The notes: a model not told the origin generated them from the sequence alone. A DNA stretch of 64,000 bases from Akkermansia muciniphila (GCA_945888375.1 CAMCZZ010000013.1:1-64000), one strand, 5' to 3'. Numbered from the stretch's first letter, positions 41,874 through 51,860 are shown. Made by a program: numbers and translations.

Positions 41874-42257
41874 ATGGCCTCATGTAATTTCGCGCTTTTG
41901 CATGCCCTCGCTTTGCCGACGACGGCGGCGCTATGCCCTGCGGCCGAGGCCGCTCCGCCTGCCGCCGTCCCCTTTGTCGGCAGCATAGAGGCGGCCCGCA
42001 CGGGCAACGAGGTTTTGCTCACTAGGAAATTGCCCGGAGGAGACTTTATCCGGGTCGAATTCTACCGAAACCCCAATTCCTCGACTGCCGACCGCGGCCG
42101 GGTGAACACCACGCGGACCGACGCGACCCAGTTGCTCGACCAAGTGCCCGACCTCACCGTGACCTATTGGTATTGGCTGAAACTGATCCGCGCCGACAAC
42201 ACGCACCTCAACGTCGGCCCGGTCGCCACGCCTTCGGCCACTGTCTGGCAGCCGTGA
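41874..42257 (+). CDS. Small secreted protein, possibly fibronectin-III-like
   Basis: 127 residues from ATG 41874 (GTG 41859 possible). A hydrophobic leader ('LLHALALPTTAALCPAAEA') is followed by a single small beta domain: 'VGSIEAARTGNEVLLTRKLPGGDFIRVEFYRNPN' and 'VNTTRTDATQLLDQVPDLTVTYWYWLKLIRADNTHLNVGP'. The 'dxxpdltvtYwYWlk' segment is like the last strands of fibronectin-III modules at the ends of secreted verrucomicrobial enzymes, so this could be a stand-alone accessory module. It lies 50 bp before the large PEP-CTERM protein. Function unknown. Confidence 0.6.
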   Translation: MASCNFALLHALALPTTAALCPAAEAAPPAAVPFVGSIEAARTGNEVLLTRKLPGGDFIRVEFYRNPNSSTADRGRVNTTRTDATQLLDQVPDLTVTYWYWLKLIRADNTHLNVGPVATPSATVWQP

Positions 42258-42307
42258 GCCACGATTTTCTCCAAAATCCCAACCCCAGTCTTCTTAAGTT
42301 CCAGCCC

Positions 42308-45300
42308 ATGAAACCCCCGTTCGCTTCCATGAATACCCGCCCTGTCGGCAGCTCCCCCGCCGCCCGTCTCATCCTCGCCGCCATGCTCGCGACTGCCCTT
42401 ACACACTCGGTCCGGGCTGCCAACGGCACTTGGAGTTCCACCGCCGGAACCGGCGATTGGATCACGGCCGCGAATTGGGGCGGCACCGTCCCGGGCGCGA
42501 GCGGCGCGGCTAACAACAACACCGGTAACACGGATATGATCATCTTCAGATCCGGCTCGACCAACACGACTATCGCCATCGATAACCTCCGGTTCATCAA
42601 TTCCATGGAGTTCGTCACCGGTGTTGGTGCCTATTCCTTCACCGGCGGTCTCCTTTACCTGCGCAACGGCGGCTCGATCACGATGAACGCCGGCGCCGCC
42701 AACGCGCAGATCTTCGGCAATACTTGGCAGGTTCGTCAGAGCTCCAGCACCAACGGCGCCTATTCGTTCCTCAACAACGCGACCGCCGAGTCCGCCACGC
42801 TCACGTTCAACGTCGCCAGCAACACGCTTACCAACGCCAACGGCCGCCCGACGACCTTGACCTTGGGCGGAACCAACACGGGCAACAACACGATCAGTTC
42901 CGCGCTGACTAATGCCACAGGTTCACAAGCGGTCAACGTCATCACCAAAACGGGCGCCGGAACATGGATTCTTTCTGGTGCGAACACCTTCACCGGAACC
43001 GGAGCCACCGCCGTGGCCAATGGTATTCAGGTTAATGCCGGCACTCTGGTCGCCGCCAACAACGGCGCGCTCGGAACAAACGCGACAGCCAACACAAACC
43101 AAGTCAGCGTCAACAGCACCGGCACGCTGCGCATCGATTCGGGAATCACTTTGGACAACGGTCTGTCGCTCAACCTGAACAACGGGGGCACCATTCGTTC
43201 CAACGGAACCGCAGCCACCAACGGGCGAGTGAATCTGACGACCGCCGCATCCTCATCCGCAACCCTGTCCACCACCGGCTCCGGAGATTTTTTTACGGTT
43301 GGCAATGCCGCCAATGACCTCACTGGTGGCGCCTCGGACACGGTCCTAAACGTATCCGGGCCCGGCACCGTTCTTCTCGGGCAGTCGAGCAACTACATCG
43401 GGTCTTGGTCGCTCAATTCCGGCACCACCCGCCTTGGCGCCGCCACCGCCCTTGGTTCCGGGTCCGTCGCCTTCGGCTCCGGTAGCACCGCCACCCTCCA
43501 GCTCAACGGCCAGAGCATATCGGTCGCAGGCCTGAACAGCAACGCCACCGTCGGCACGCCCGTGATCGAGAATGGAATCGCCGGTTCCTCCACCCTCACC
43601 GTCAGCACCGCGGGGTCCTCCTCCTACGCCGGCCTCGTGCAGGACGGCGCCGCAGGCACCATCGCCATCACCAAATCCGGCACCGGCACCCTCGCGCTGA
43701 ACGGCGCCAACACCTATTCGGGGGGCACCACCGTATCGGCCGGCACGCTAAAGGCTAACAACGCCTCCGGCTCCGCCACCGGCTCCGGCTCCGTCTCCAT
43801 CGCCTCCGGCGGCACCCTCGGCGGCACGGGCACCATCTCGGGCCCGGTATCCGTGGCCTTGGGCGGCATCGTCGCCCCCGGCAACAGCGTCGGCACGCTC
43901 ACCGTCGGCTCCCTCACCGCCGCCTCGGGCTCGATTTTCAACTTCGAGTTCAACAGCACCCCCGCCAACGACCGGATCAACGTCACCACCTCCGACGGCC
44001 TGACCCTAAACGGCGGCGGCTTCAATCTCTACACCGAAGGCAGTCTCAACGGTTGGACCACAACAGGTGACTACAACCTGATCCAGTATACTGGCTCGAT
44101 CCAAGGCACCGGAACCAGCGAACTTTCCGTCCTGAATCCTCAGGCTGGTTATGGCTATACCTTCGGCTCCTCGAGCGGCTTCGTTACCCTCCAAGTCTAT
44201 ATCGCAGCTGTCCTCTCTAACTGGAACGTCGATGCGGGGGGCAGTTGGAACACTGCGGGCAACTGGAGCAGCGCAGTTCCGAACGGAGCGGGTGAAGGGG
44301 CTATTCTTAATAAGGCACTTTCCTCGCCGGCATCCATCACCCTTGACGGTAATAAAACCGTCGGCGGCCTGACCCTCAACAGCGCCAACGGCTACACCAT
44401 CGCCGCCGGTTCCGGTGGCACGCTTTCCCTCAATAGCGGCGTCAGCCAAGCCAGCATCATCGTCACAAGCGGATCACATACCATCAGTGCGCCGGTAGCG
44501 CTCGCCTCCAACACTGTCGCCTCCACTGACTCTGGCACCGGCCTTACCGTCTCAGGACAAATTTCCGGCACCGGCATCCTCACCAAATCGGGCGCGGGTT
44601 CCCTCGATCTCGATACGGTCAATGTCTACTCCGGCGGCACCACGATCACCGGCGGTTCCGTCGGCTTCGTATCCGGCGGCCTCGGCTCCGGAGCCATCTC
44701 GGTAGACAACGCGTCTCTCACTTACAAAGGAGTAAATACGAACGACCTTTCGGCCCAAGGCTTGTCCATCGGCGCAGGCGGCGCCGCGATCAACATCGGT
44801 GCGAACAACGTCGTCTACAGCGCCGCGGTCACCGGCACGGGAGCTTTCACCAAGAGCGGCTCCGGCACCCTTACCATGCAGGGTAACAATACCTTCACCG
44901 GATCCACCACCATCAACGGCGGCGGACTCGTGCTGAAAGGCTCCAGCGCCTCCACCGGCGGCACCACGCTCAACGGCGCGGACACATCCATCGAACTGGC
45001 CGGCGACTCCTCTCTTGGTGCGGTGCCCGTGACCCCGGCCGTAAACCTCACGCTCAACCCCGGCTCCGGCAACACCTCGAGCGTGAAGTTCAACGGCGCG
45101 ACCACCCTCGCCGCAAACAGGAATATCTCCCTCGCCAACGGCACGGGTATCATCAACACGAACGGGAACGCCGTAACCGTCTCCGGCGCCCTCGGCGGCT
45201 CCGGCAATCTCGTGAAAAACGGCACCGGCGTCCTTACCCTCGGGAGCGCCGCCACCGCCACCGGGTCGACTACGATCAACGCCGGGGGAATCACGGTCGG

Positions 45301-46321
45301 CAACGTCAACGCCCTACCCAGCGGGGCCATCGTCCTCAACAACGACGCCGCGATCACCATCACCCAGAACTCTGGCCAGACCATCAACAACGTCACGGTC
45401 AACGGCACAAACGCGATCACCGCGACCAACAACACGAGCAATGTCTTCAGCCTCGGCAACATCACAGGCGGCTCCGGCACCCTGACCTACTCGACCCGTT
45501 TCGTGGGCGATCTCACCGGTTCGTGGTCTGGCTTCACCGGCACCATCGCCCTCGCTGGCGATGCGGGCTACCGGCTCTTCGGCAGCGCCACCGGCTCTGC
45601 CGCCGTCACGCTGGATCTCGGCACCCGAGGCATTAGCGTTCGCAGTGGCCAGACCGCGATCACCTTCGGCGCTCTAGTTGGTGCCGCCGGTTCGACGCTC
45701 TCCGGCTCAACGGGTGGCGCGAGCAACGTGCAAAATGTCGGCTACATCATAGGCGGCAAAGATATCGACACGACCTTTGCCGGCGTGATCCAAAATGGCG
45801 GCGGCTCCACCGCGATCACCAAGGTCGGAACCGGCATCCTCACCCTTAGCGGTGCCAACACCTACACCGGTGATACGACGGTCAGCGCCGGCACCCTCGC
45901 CCTCGGAGCCAGCAATGTTTTCGCCAACACCTCTGCGATCAAGCTGAACGGCGGCACTCTCGCCGCCGGAACCTTCACCGATACCCTCGGAACGCTCGAT
46001 TTGGACGCAAATTCGTTCATCACGCTGGGAACCGGTGGCTCGTTGTTCTTCGCCGATAGCAGCTCCCTTTCCTCTGCTTGGGGATCGTTTAGCCTCAGCA
46101 TCGGTGGCAGCTTCTTAAATGGTAGCTCGATCCGCTTCGGCAGCAGCAGCACAAGCCTAACTCCTGCCCAGCTGGCCCTCATCACCATCAACGGTCAATC
46201 CGCCATCATCGACAACGACGGCTACCTCTCCGCCATCCCCGAGCCCTCCACCTGGGCCGCCTTCGCCGGTCTCTCCGGCCTGGCCTTCGCCGCTGGCCGC
46301 CGCCGTCGTCGCGCCGCCTGA
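42308..46321 (+). CDS. Large PEP-CTERM autotransporter-associated beta-strand repeat protein
   Basis: 1337 residues from ATG 42308 (ATG 42329 also possible). The signal peptide ends near 'THSVRA', then 'NGTWSSTAGTGDWITAANWGG', the start typical of these proteins. Dozens of PATR repeats follow ('GTLALNGANTYSGGTTVSAGTL', 'GTLTMQGNNTFTGSTTINGG', 'GILTLSGANTYTGDTTVSAGTL'), with an inner restart near ~640 ('NWNVDAGGSWNTAGNWSSAVPNGAGEG') suggesting two fused passenger units. The end is a complete PEP-CTERM signal: 'IPEPSTWAAF', hydrophobic helix, 'RRRRR'. It would be sorted by exosortase; no beta-barrel is present. A strong terminator follows at 46356. Surface scaffold or adhesin is the likely role; second such protein in this window. 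Confidence 0.92.
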   Translation: MKPPFASMNTRPVGSSPAARLILAAMLATALTHSVRAANGTWSSTAGTGDWITAANWGGTVPGASGAANNNTGNTDMIIFRSGSTNTTIAIDNLRFINSMEFVTGVGAYSFTGGLLYLRNGGSITMNAGAANAQIFGNTWQVRQSSSTNGAYSFLNNATAESATLTFNVASNTLTNANGRPTTLTLGGTNTGNNTISSALTNATGSQAVNVITKTGAGTWILSGANTFTGTGATAVANGIQVNAGTLVAANNGALGTNATANTNQVSVNSTGTLRIDSGITLDNGLSLNLNNGGTIRSNGTAATNGRVNLTTAASSSATLSTTGSGDFFTVGNAANDLTGGASDTVLNVSGPGTVLLGQSSNYIGSWSLNSGTTRLGAATALGSGSVAFGSGSTATLQLNGQSISVAGLNSNATVGTPVIENGIAGSSTLTVSTAGSSSYAGLVQDGAAGTIAITKSGTGTLALNGANTYSGGTTVSAGTLKANNASGSATGSGSVSIASGGTLGGTGTISGPVSVALGGIVAPGNSVGTLTVGSLTAASGSIFNFEFNSTPANDRINVTTSDGLTLNGGGFNLYTEGSLNGWTTTGDYNLIQYTGSIQGTGTSELSVLNPQAGYGYTFGSSSGFVTLQVYIAAVLSNWNVDAGGSWNTAGNWSSAVPNGAGEGAILNKALSSPASITLDGNKTVGGLTLNSANGYTIAAGSGGTLSLNSGVSQASIIVTSGSHTISAPVALASNTVASTDSGTGLTVSGQISGTGILTKSGAGSLDLDTVNVYSGGTTITGGSVGFVSGGLGSGAISVDNASLTYKGVNTNDLSAQGLSIGAGGAAINIGANNVVYSAAVTGTGAFTKSGSGTLTMQGNNTFTGSTTINGGGLVLKGSSASTGGTTLNGADTSIELAGDSSLGAVPVTPAVNLTLNPGSGNTSSVKFNGATTLAANRNISLANGTGIINTNGNAVTVSGALGGSGNLVKNGTGVLTLGSAATATGSTTINAGGITVGNVNALPSGAIVLNNDAAITITQNSGQTINNVTVNGTNAITATNNTSNVFSLGNITGGSGTLTYSTRFVGDLTGSWSGFTGTIALAGDAGYRLFGSATGSAAVTLDLGTRGISVRSGQTAITFGALVGAAGSTLSGSTGGASNVQNVGYIIGGKDIDTTFAGVIQNGGGSTAITKVGTGILTLSGANTYTGDTTVSAGTLALGASNVFANTSAIKLNGGTLAAGTFTDTLGTLDLDANSFITLGTGGSLFFADSSSLSSAWGSFSLSIGGSFLNGSSIRFGSSSTSLTPAQLALITINGQSAIIDNDGYLSAIPEPSTWAAFAGLSGLAFAAGRRRRRAA

Positions 46322-46355
46322 TCCGCAGACCGTCCCGTTCCGGCTCCCCTCACGA

Positions 46356-46385
46356 GCCCGCGTCCCCCCGGACGCGGGCTTTTTT
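46356..46385 (+). terminator. Rho-independent terminator after the PEP-CTERM gene
   Basis: GCCCGCGTCC-CCCC-GGACGCGGGC is a perfect 10-bp GC-rich stem with a 4-nt loop followed by six T. It lies 35 bp after the stop of the repeat protein and separates it from the ABC exporter operon. Confidence 0.92.
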
Positions 46386-46433
46386 ATGCCCGGCCGCTCG
46401 CTTCCCGCGCCGGTCGTGTTTCCGTGCAGCCCG

Positions 46434-47132
46434 ATGCCGGTCCCTTCCACCCTTCCCGCCCTCGCCGTCGTCGGCGTCACCAAACACTACGGCCCCCGCC
46501 GCGTGCTCGACGCCGTATCCTTCGACGTCGCCCCCGGCGAACGCGTGGCCCTCACCGGCCCCTCCGGCAGCGGCAAGACCACCCTGCTCAACTGCCTCGG
46601 TGGCGTGGACCGGCCCGACTCCGGCGAGATCCGCCTGCTCGGCGCGCGCATCGACCAACTCGACGCCGACGGCCTCAACCTCCTCCGCCGCGAACGGGTC
46701 GGCACCGTCTTCCAGTTTTTCCACCTCCTCCCCACCCTTTCCGTCGCCGAAAACATCGAGCTGCCGCTGCAATTGCTCCGCGTCCCCGCCCCCGAACGCC
46801 GCGAACGCGTCGCCACCCTGCTCGGCCGCGTCGGCCTCGCCGCCCGCTCCGCCGCCCTCCCCTCCCAGCTCTCCGGTGGCGAACAACAACGCGTGGCCAT
46901 CGCCCGCGCCCTCGTCCACCGCCCCGCCCTCCTCCTCGCCGACGAACCCACCGGCAACCTCGATTCCGCCAACGGCGCCAACATCCTCGCCCTCCTCCGC
47001 GAACTGACCGACGAAACCGGCACCGCGCTCGTCCTCGTCACCCACAGCGAGGAGGCCGCCGCCATCTGCCACCGCCGGGTCCGCCTGCGCGACGGCCGCG
47101 TGGTCGAAGCGTCCGCATCATCCCCGGCCTGA
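46434..47132 (+). CDS. ABC transporter ATP-binding protein (LolD/MacB type)
   Basis: 232 residues from ATG 46434; the upstream ATG at 46386 falls at the end of the terminator and is rejected. Walker A 'GPSGSGKTT', Q-loop 'VFQFFHLLPTLSVAENIELPL', signature 'LSGGEQQRVAIARAL', Walker B 'LLLADEPTGNLDS', H-loop 'VTHS'. The 'FFHLLPTL...ENIELP' Q-loop region is typical of the LolD/FtsE/MacB subclass that works mechanically with FtsX-type permeases. The permease gene (47154) follows after 21 bp and an AttH lipocalin gene after that, an arrangement also found in other bacteria. It powers extraction or export of a substrate from the inner membrane. Confidence 0.93.
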   Translation: MPVPSTLPALAVVGVTKHYGPRRVLDAVSFDVAPGERVALTGPSGSGKTTLLNCLGGVDRPDSGEIRLLGARIDQLDADGLNLLRRERVGTVFQFFHLLPTLSVAENIELPLQLLRVPAPERRERVATLLGRVGLAARSAALPSQLSGGEQQRVAIARALVHRPALLLADEPTGNLDSANGANILALLRELTDETGTALVLVTHSEEAAAICHRRVRLRDGRVVEASASSPA

Positions 47133-47153
47133 GCTCCGCCGCCCCCGCCTCCT

Positions 47154-49805
47154 TTGAACGGTTCCCTCCTCCCGCTCCTACTCCGCCGCCTCTCCCTGCG
47201 GCACGCGCGCCTCGCCCCGGGCCAGACCGCGTTGCTGGTGTTCATCCTCGCGTTGGGCGTGGCCGTGTTCACCGCCGTCCGCCTCGCCAACCGCGCCGCC
47301 GTCTCGTCGTTCACCCACTTCACCGACACCCTGACCGGCCAGTCCGACTGGATCATCCAAGCCCCCGCCGGCCCCCTACCCGAGGCCGTCCTGCCCGAAC
47401 TTCGCGCCGCCCTCGCCGACCTCGCCGTGCAGATCCATCCGGTGGTGGAAAGCACCGCCGCCGAACCCCTCGCGCCCGACGCCCCCGCCGAAAAACGCTT
47501 CGGCCGCCGCACCTACACCCTGCTCGGCGTCGACCTCGTCGCCGTGGCTAATCTCGCCGCGCAACAAGCCGCCGCCGACCCGTTTTTCCGCGCCCGCGCC
47601 GCCGCCGACACCCCGGCCACGCCCGCCGGCTTTTTTGATCTTTTCGGCGCCGAGCCGCTCGCCTGGGCCAGCCCGCGCCTCACCTCGCCGCTGCCCGAAA
47701 GCCTCGAACTCATCATCCAGGACCGCCCCGTCCGCCTGCGCCTCGCCGGCCCCATCCCCCGCGCCCCCGACGGCCCCGTCGCCCCGCCCAACCTGCTCGT
47801 CCTCGACCTGCCCCGCCTCCAGGAACTGGTCGGCCGCGCCGGCCGGGTCGACCGCGTCGAGTTCGTGCTCGAAGCCGGTCCCACCCTAGAAAACCGCCGC
47901 GCCGAGCTCGGTCGCCGCCTGGAGCAACTCGCCGCGCCCGCTCCCGGCGAAGCCGCCCGCTGGCTGGTCTCGACCCCCGGGGCTCGCCGCGATACCGCCG
48001 CGACCATGACCCAGGCGTTCCGGCTCAACCTCACGGTGCTCTCGCTCATCGCCCTGCTGGTCGGGCTCTACCTGGTTTTCCAAGCCCTCGACGGCGCGGT
48101 CGTGCGCCGCCGCGCCGAGATCGCCGTGCTGCGCTCCCTCGGGGTCGACGCCGCCGTGATCCGCCGCGCCTGGCTGGCCGAGGCCGCCCTGCTCGGCCTG
48201 CTCGGCGGCGCGCTCGGCCTGCTCCTCGGCTGGGCTGGCGCCCAGGTAGCCGTCCGAGCCGTGGGCAAGACGGTCAACGCGCTTTACTACACCACCACCG
48301 TGGACGCCGCCGGCCTGGCCTGGGGCGAGGCCGCGCTCAGCCTCGCCGCCGGCGTGGTCGCCAGCGTGCTCGCCGGCTGGGCCCCGGCCCGCGCCGCCGC
48401 CTCGACCCCACCCGCCCAGGTGCTCGTGCGCGGCGCGCCCGGCGCGATCGGCGGACGCTGGCTGCGCAGCCCCGCGCTCGCCGCCGGCGTGCTCGCCCTC
48501 GGCGTGGTCCTCTCCCGCCTGCCCCCGCTCGACCTCGGCGGCGGCACGCGTTTCCCGCTCGCCGGACACATCGCCGCGTTCTGCGGCATCCTCGGCGGCG
48601 GCATGCTCGCCGCCCTCGCCCTGCCCGTCCTCGGCCGCGCCCTCCGGCCGCTCGCCGTCCGCGGCGCGCCCTGGCGCGTCGCCCTCGGCCATCTGGCCCG
48701 CCCCTCGGGCCGCCATCGCCTTGCCGCCGCCGCCCTAGTCTGCGCCATCGGCATGGCCGCCGGTATGGCGATCTTGGTGGCGAGCTTCGAAAAATCCGTC
48801 CGCACCTGGGTGCAGACCGCCCTGCAATCGGACCTCTACCTCTCCAGCTCCGGCGCCCAATCCGCGTCCACCGACAACCACATCGCCCCCGCCACCTGGC
48901 GCGCCCTCGCCGCCCACCCCGCCGTCGCCCACGCGTCGGTCTTCTCCGCCTACCCTCTCACCCTCGAGGGCAAACCCACCACGCTCGGCGGCGGCGACCT
49001 CGCCGACCAGGCCGGGCGCGGTGGTTTTCTGTGGGTCGACGGCCCGCCCGCGCCCGAGACCCTCGACCCCGCGCACAACGCCGGCCTCGCCCTCGTGAGC
49101 GAGAGTTTCTCCGACCGCTTCCGCATCCGGCGCGGCGACACCCTCACCGTGCCCACGCCGGGCGGGTCGCAAACCCTGCGCGTCGCGGCCGTCTTCGCTG
49201 ACTACGGCAACGAGCGCGGCACCGTGCTGGTGGACCGGATGCACACCGTGCGCTGGTTCGCCGACGACCACGCCACCAGCCTCGCCCTCGACCTCGCGCC
49301 AGGCGCCTCCGCCGAGACGGTCCGCGCCGAGCTGCTCGCCGCCCACCCCGGCCTCGCCATCTTCACCAACGCCGCCCTGCGCGTCGAGGTGCTGCGCGTG
49401 TTCCGCCAGACCTTCTCCATCACCTACGCCCTCCAGGGCATCGGCCTCGCGGTCGCGGTGGTGGGCCTCGCGCTGAGCCTCGCCAGCGTGCTGCTCGACC
49501 GCCGCGACGAGCTCACCACGCTGCGCGCGCTGGGTTTCCGCCGGGGTGAGATCGCCCACGCCACCGCCGTGGAAGGCGGCGTGCTCGCCCTCTGCGCCGC
49601 CCTCGCCGGGATTGCGCTGAGCTTCGCCCTCGGCTGGCTGCTCATCCACGTGATCAACAAACAGAGCTTCGGCTGGACCCTCGCCTTCGCCGTGCCCGGC
49701 GCACAACTCGCCGCCCTCGGCGCGCTCGTCGTCGCGACCGGCGTGGGCGTGAGCCACCTCGTCGGCCGCTGGGGCGCCGACCTGCCCTCCGACCGCGAGG
49801 AATAA
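47154..49805 (+). CDS. FtsX-like ABC permease (two FtsX domains)
   Basis: 883 residues from TTG 47154 (no ATG nearby). One N-terminal membrane helix ('ALLVFILALGVAVFTAVRLA'), a large periplasmic region (~45-290), an FtsX core of three helices (~290-415, 'LNLTVLSLIALLVGLYLVFQALDGAVVRRRAEIAVLRSLGV'), further helices (~440-540), a second periplasmic region (~550-735) and a second FtsX core (~755-870, 'VVGLALSLASVLLDRRDELTTLRALGFRRGEIAHA'). The duplicated FtsX layout with both periplasmic domains matches lipoprotein- or toxin-type exporters. It pairs with the ATPase upstream. The downstream AttH-like lipocalin suggests hydrophobic cargo, an inference from context. Confidence 0.92.
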   Translation: MNGSLLPLLLRRLSLRHARLAPGQTALLVFILALGVAVFTAVRLANRAAVSSFTHFTDTLTGQSDWIIQAPAGPLPEAVLPELRAALADLAVQIHPVVESTAAEPLAPDAPAEKRFGRRTYTLLGVDLVAVANLAAQQAAADPFFRARAAADTPATPAGFFDLFGAEPLAWASPRLTSPLPESLELIIQDRPVRLRLAGPIPRAPDGPVAPPNLLVLDLPRLQELVGRAGRVDRVEFVLEAGPTLENRRAELGRRLEQLAAPAPGEAARWLVSTPGARRDTAATMTQAFRLNLTVLSLIALLVGLYLVFQALDGAVVRRRAEIAVLRSLGVDAAVIRRAWLAEAALLGLLGGALGLLLGWAGAQVAVRAVGKTVNALYYTTTVDAAGLAWGEAALSLAAGVVASVLAGWAPARAAASTPPAQVLVRGAPGAIGGRWLRSPALAAGVLALGVVLSRLPPLDLGGGTRFPLAGHIAAFCGILGGGMLAALALPVLGRALRPLAVRGAPWRVALGHLARPSGRHRLAAAALVCAIGMAAGMAILVASFEKSVRTWVQTALQSDLYLSSSGAQSASTDNHIAPATWRALAAHPAVAHASVFSAYPLTLEGKPTTLGGGDLADQAGRGGFLWVDGPPAPETLDPAHNAGLALVSESFSDRFRIRRGDTLTVPTPGGSQTLRVAAVFADYGNERGTVLVDRMHTVRWFADDHATSLALDLAPGASAETVRAELLAAHPGLAIFTNAALRVEVLRVFRQTFSITYALQGIGLAVAVVGLALSLASVLLDRRDELTTLRALGFRRGEIAHATAVEGGVLALCAALAGIALSFALGWLLIHVINKQSFGWTLAFAVPGAQLAALGALVVATGVGVSHLVGRWGADLPSDREE

Positions 49806-49812
49806 CCCACTC

Positions 49813-50967
49813 ATGCGCGCCCTCGTTTCCCTCCTCTTTGTTGGCTTCGGCCTCGCCGCCCTCGCCCCCGCCGCGCGTGGCCAAGAAATCCCCGCGCTCA
49901 CCACCGACGGTTTCGCCGTGCCGCGCCCGGACCCGGTCTTCGCCTTTCCCCGCGATCACGGCGCCCATCTCGACTACAAGATCGAGTGGTGGTATCTTAC
50001 CGGCCACCTCTACGCCGACGAGGGCCCGGTGCCGCGTCGCTTCGGTTTTCAGGCGACTTTTTTCCGCTCCGCCGCGCCCCGCAGCGTCGCGGCCAGCCCG
50101 GGTCCAACCGCCTTCGGCCACGACCAGATCTACCTCGCGCACATGGCGTTGATCGATGTCTCCACCGGCCACTTCCTACACCAGGAACGCCTCAACCGCG
50201 CCGGCTGGGACGCGACCGCGTCCACCACCACGCTCGACGTGCGCAACGGCGACTGGTCCCTCGCCCTCGCCGACCCCGCCGCCATGTCCGGCGCCGAAAC
50301 GCTCACGCTCGTCGGCGGCATCCGCGCCGACGCCCGCTTCGCCCTGACCCTCGTGCCGAAAAAACCCCTCGTGCGCTTCGGCGCCGGCGGCTACTCGCGC
50401 AAGGGCACCGCGCCCACCGCCGCCAGCTATTACCTGACTTTCCCGCGCCTCGCCGCCACCGGCACCCTCACGCTGGACGGCCGCGCACTCCGCGTCACGG
50501 GCGAGGCCTGGATGGACCACGAATACAGCAGCAGCCAGCTCGACCAAAACCAGGTCGGCTGGGACTGGCTCAGCGCCCAGCTCGACGACGGCCGCGAACT
50601 GATGTTCTACCGCCTGCGCACCACCGACGGCGGCACCGATCCGGCCTCCACCCTCACGTGGGTGGACCGCGACGGCCGCACCTCGACCGCCCCCTTCCGC
50701 TGGGAACCCCTGACCACCTGGAAAAGCCCGCACACCGGCGCGATCTACCCGCAACGTATCCGACTGACCACGACGGATCCGGCGACCGGCGCCGAGGCGG
50801 TCTTCCTGGTCGAGCCGTTCCACCCCGACCAGGAGCTCGGCGGCTCGCTCGGCGGCGTGACCTACTGGGAGGGCGCCTGCCGCATCCTCTCGCCCGCAGG
50901 CGCCTCGCTGGGCGCCGCCTACCTCGAGCTCACCGGCTACGACCGCGCGGTCGAGGCCCTGCGCTGA
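49813..50967 (+). CDS. AttH-like lipocalin (carotenoid 1,2-hydratase fold), secreted
   Basis: 384 residues with a signal peptide (1-24, 'LVSLLFVGFGLAALAPAARG'). The mature part has the AttH/CrtC hallmarks: 'FPRDHGAHLDYKIEWWYLTGHL', 'FGFQATFFR', 'AHMALIDVSTGHFLHQERLNRAG', 'YYLTFPRLAATGTLTLDG' and 'GEAWMDHEYSSSQLDQNQVGWDWLSAQLDDGRELMFYRLR'. Two lipocalin-like barrels. AttH proteins occur as the third gene after an ABC ATPase and FtsX permease, as here (8-bp gap), and are thought to accept lipophilic cargo in the periplasm. A hydratase activity would need confirmation. Confidence 0.92.
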   Translation: MRALVSLLFVGFGLAALAPAARGQEIPALTTDGFAVPRPDPVFAFPRDHGAHLDYKIEWWYLTGHLYADEGPVPRRFGFQATFFRSAAPRSVAASPGPTAFGHDQIYLAHMALIDVSTGHFLHQERLNRAGWDATASTTTLDVRNGDWSLALADPAAMSGAETLTLVGGIRADARFALTLVPKKPLVRFGAGGYSRKGTAPTAASYYLTFPRLAATGTLTLDGRALRVTGEAWMDHEYSSSQLDQNQVGWDWLSAQLDDGRELMFYRLRTTDGGTDPASTLTWVDRDGRTSTAPFRWEPLTTWKSPHTGAIYPQRIRLTTTDPATGAEAVFLVEPFHPDQELGGSLGGVTYWEGACRILSPAGASLGAAYLELTGYDRAVEALR

Positions 50968-50987
50968 GCCCCGTCCCCTTTTTGCCC

Positions 50988-51758
50988 ATGTCCACCACCG
51001 AAACCTCCCCCGCCCCGCTCGTCCTTATCGCCGGCCTGACCGGCGGCATCGGCTCCGACCTCGCGCGCCGCCTCCACCGCTCCGGCTGGCGGGTCGGCGG
51101 CTTCGCCCGCTCGCCCGACCGGCTCGCCGCGCTCGCGGCGGAGTTGCCCGGCCTGGAAACGTCGGTCGCCGACGCCACCGACCCGGCGTCGGTCGAGGCT
51201 GCCCTCGCCGATCTCACCGCGCGGGGCGGTGGCCAGCTCGACGCCTACGTTCACTGCGTGGGCTCGATCATCCTGAAAGCTGCCCACCTCACGTCCATCG
51301 AGGACTGGCGGCGCACGCTCGACCTCAACCTGAACTCCGCCTTCTACGGCCTGCGCGCCGCCGTCGGCCCGATGCAGGCGCGGGGCGCGGGCGCGATCGT
51401 GTTGCTCAGCTCGGTCGCCGCCTCCACCGGCCTGCCCGGCCACGAGGCCATCGCCGCCGCCAAGGGCGGGATCGAGGGCTTGGTCCGCGCCGCCGCCGCC
51501 AGCTACGCCTCGCGCAACATCCGCATCAACGCCGTCGCCCCCGGCCTGGTCGACACCCCGCTCGCCGCCGGCCTGCTGGGCAATCCGGCCGCGCGGGCCT
51601 TTTCGGAGAAGATGCACCCGCTCGGCCGGGTGGGCACGCCCGCCAACATCGCCTCGGCCATCGCATACCTGCTTTCACCCGAAGCCGACTGGGTCACCGG
51701 TCAGGTCTGGAGCGTGGACGGCGGCTTGAGTTCAGTCCGTCCCCGTCCGAAAGCCTGA
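50988..51758 (+). CDS. Short-chain dehydrogenase/reductase-like protein lacking the catalytic tyrosine
   Basis: 256 residues from ATG 50988 (the longer open frame covers the AttH gene in another frame). Cofactor motif 'LIAGLTGGIGSDLARRL', 'VHCVGSI' (NNAG position), 'NLNSAFYGLRA', 'VLLSSVAASTG' (catalytic Ser), and the C-terminal 'VAPGLVDTPLAAG' and 'PEADWVTGQVWSVDGGLS'. In the active-site helix the usual YxxxK reads 'EAIAAAKGG': lysine is present but the tyrosine position is isoleucine. So it either uses another proton donor or is a non-oxidising member. It lies 20 bp after the AttH gene in the same operon; its substrate may be linked to the exporter cargo. Confidence 0.88.
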   Translation: MSTTETSPAPLVLIAGLTGGIGSDLARRLHRSGWRVGGFARSPDRLAALAAELPGLETSVADATDPASVEAALADLTARGGGQLDAYVHCVGSIILKAAHLTSIEDWRRTLDLNLNSAFYGLRAAVGPMQARGAGAIVLLSSVAASTGLPGHEAIAAAKGGIEGLVRAAAASYASRNIRINAVAPGLVDTPLAAGLLGNPAARAFSEKMHPLGRVGTPANIASAIAYLLSPEADWVTGQVWSVDGGLSSVRPRPKA

Positions 51759-51860
51759 ACACCGGCAAAAGGCGGGGAGAAGACCGGATAAAACTTTCCG
51801 CGAAAAACCGCTTGCCTTCGCGGAAAGCAAAAGGCTTTTTCACCTTCCTGTTTCGCACAG

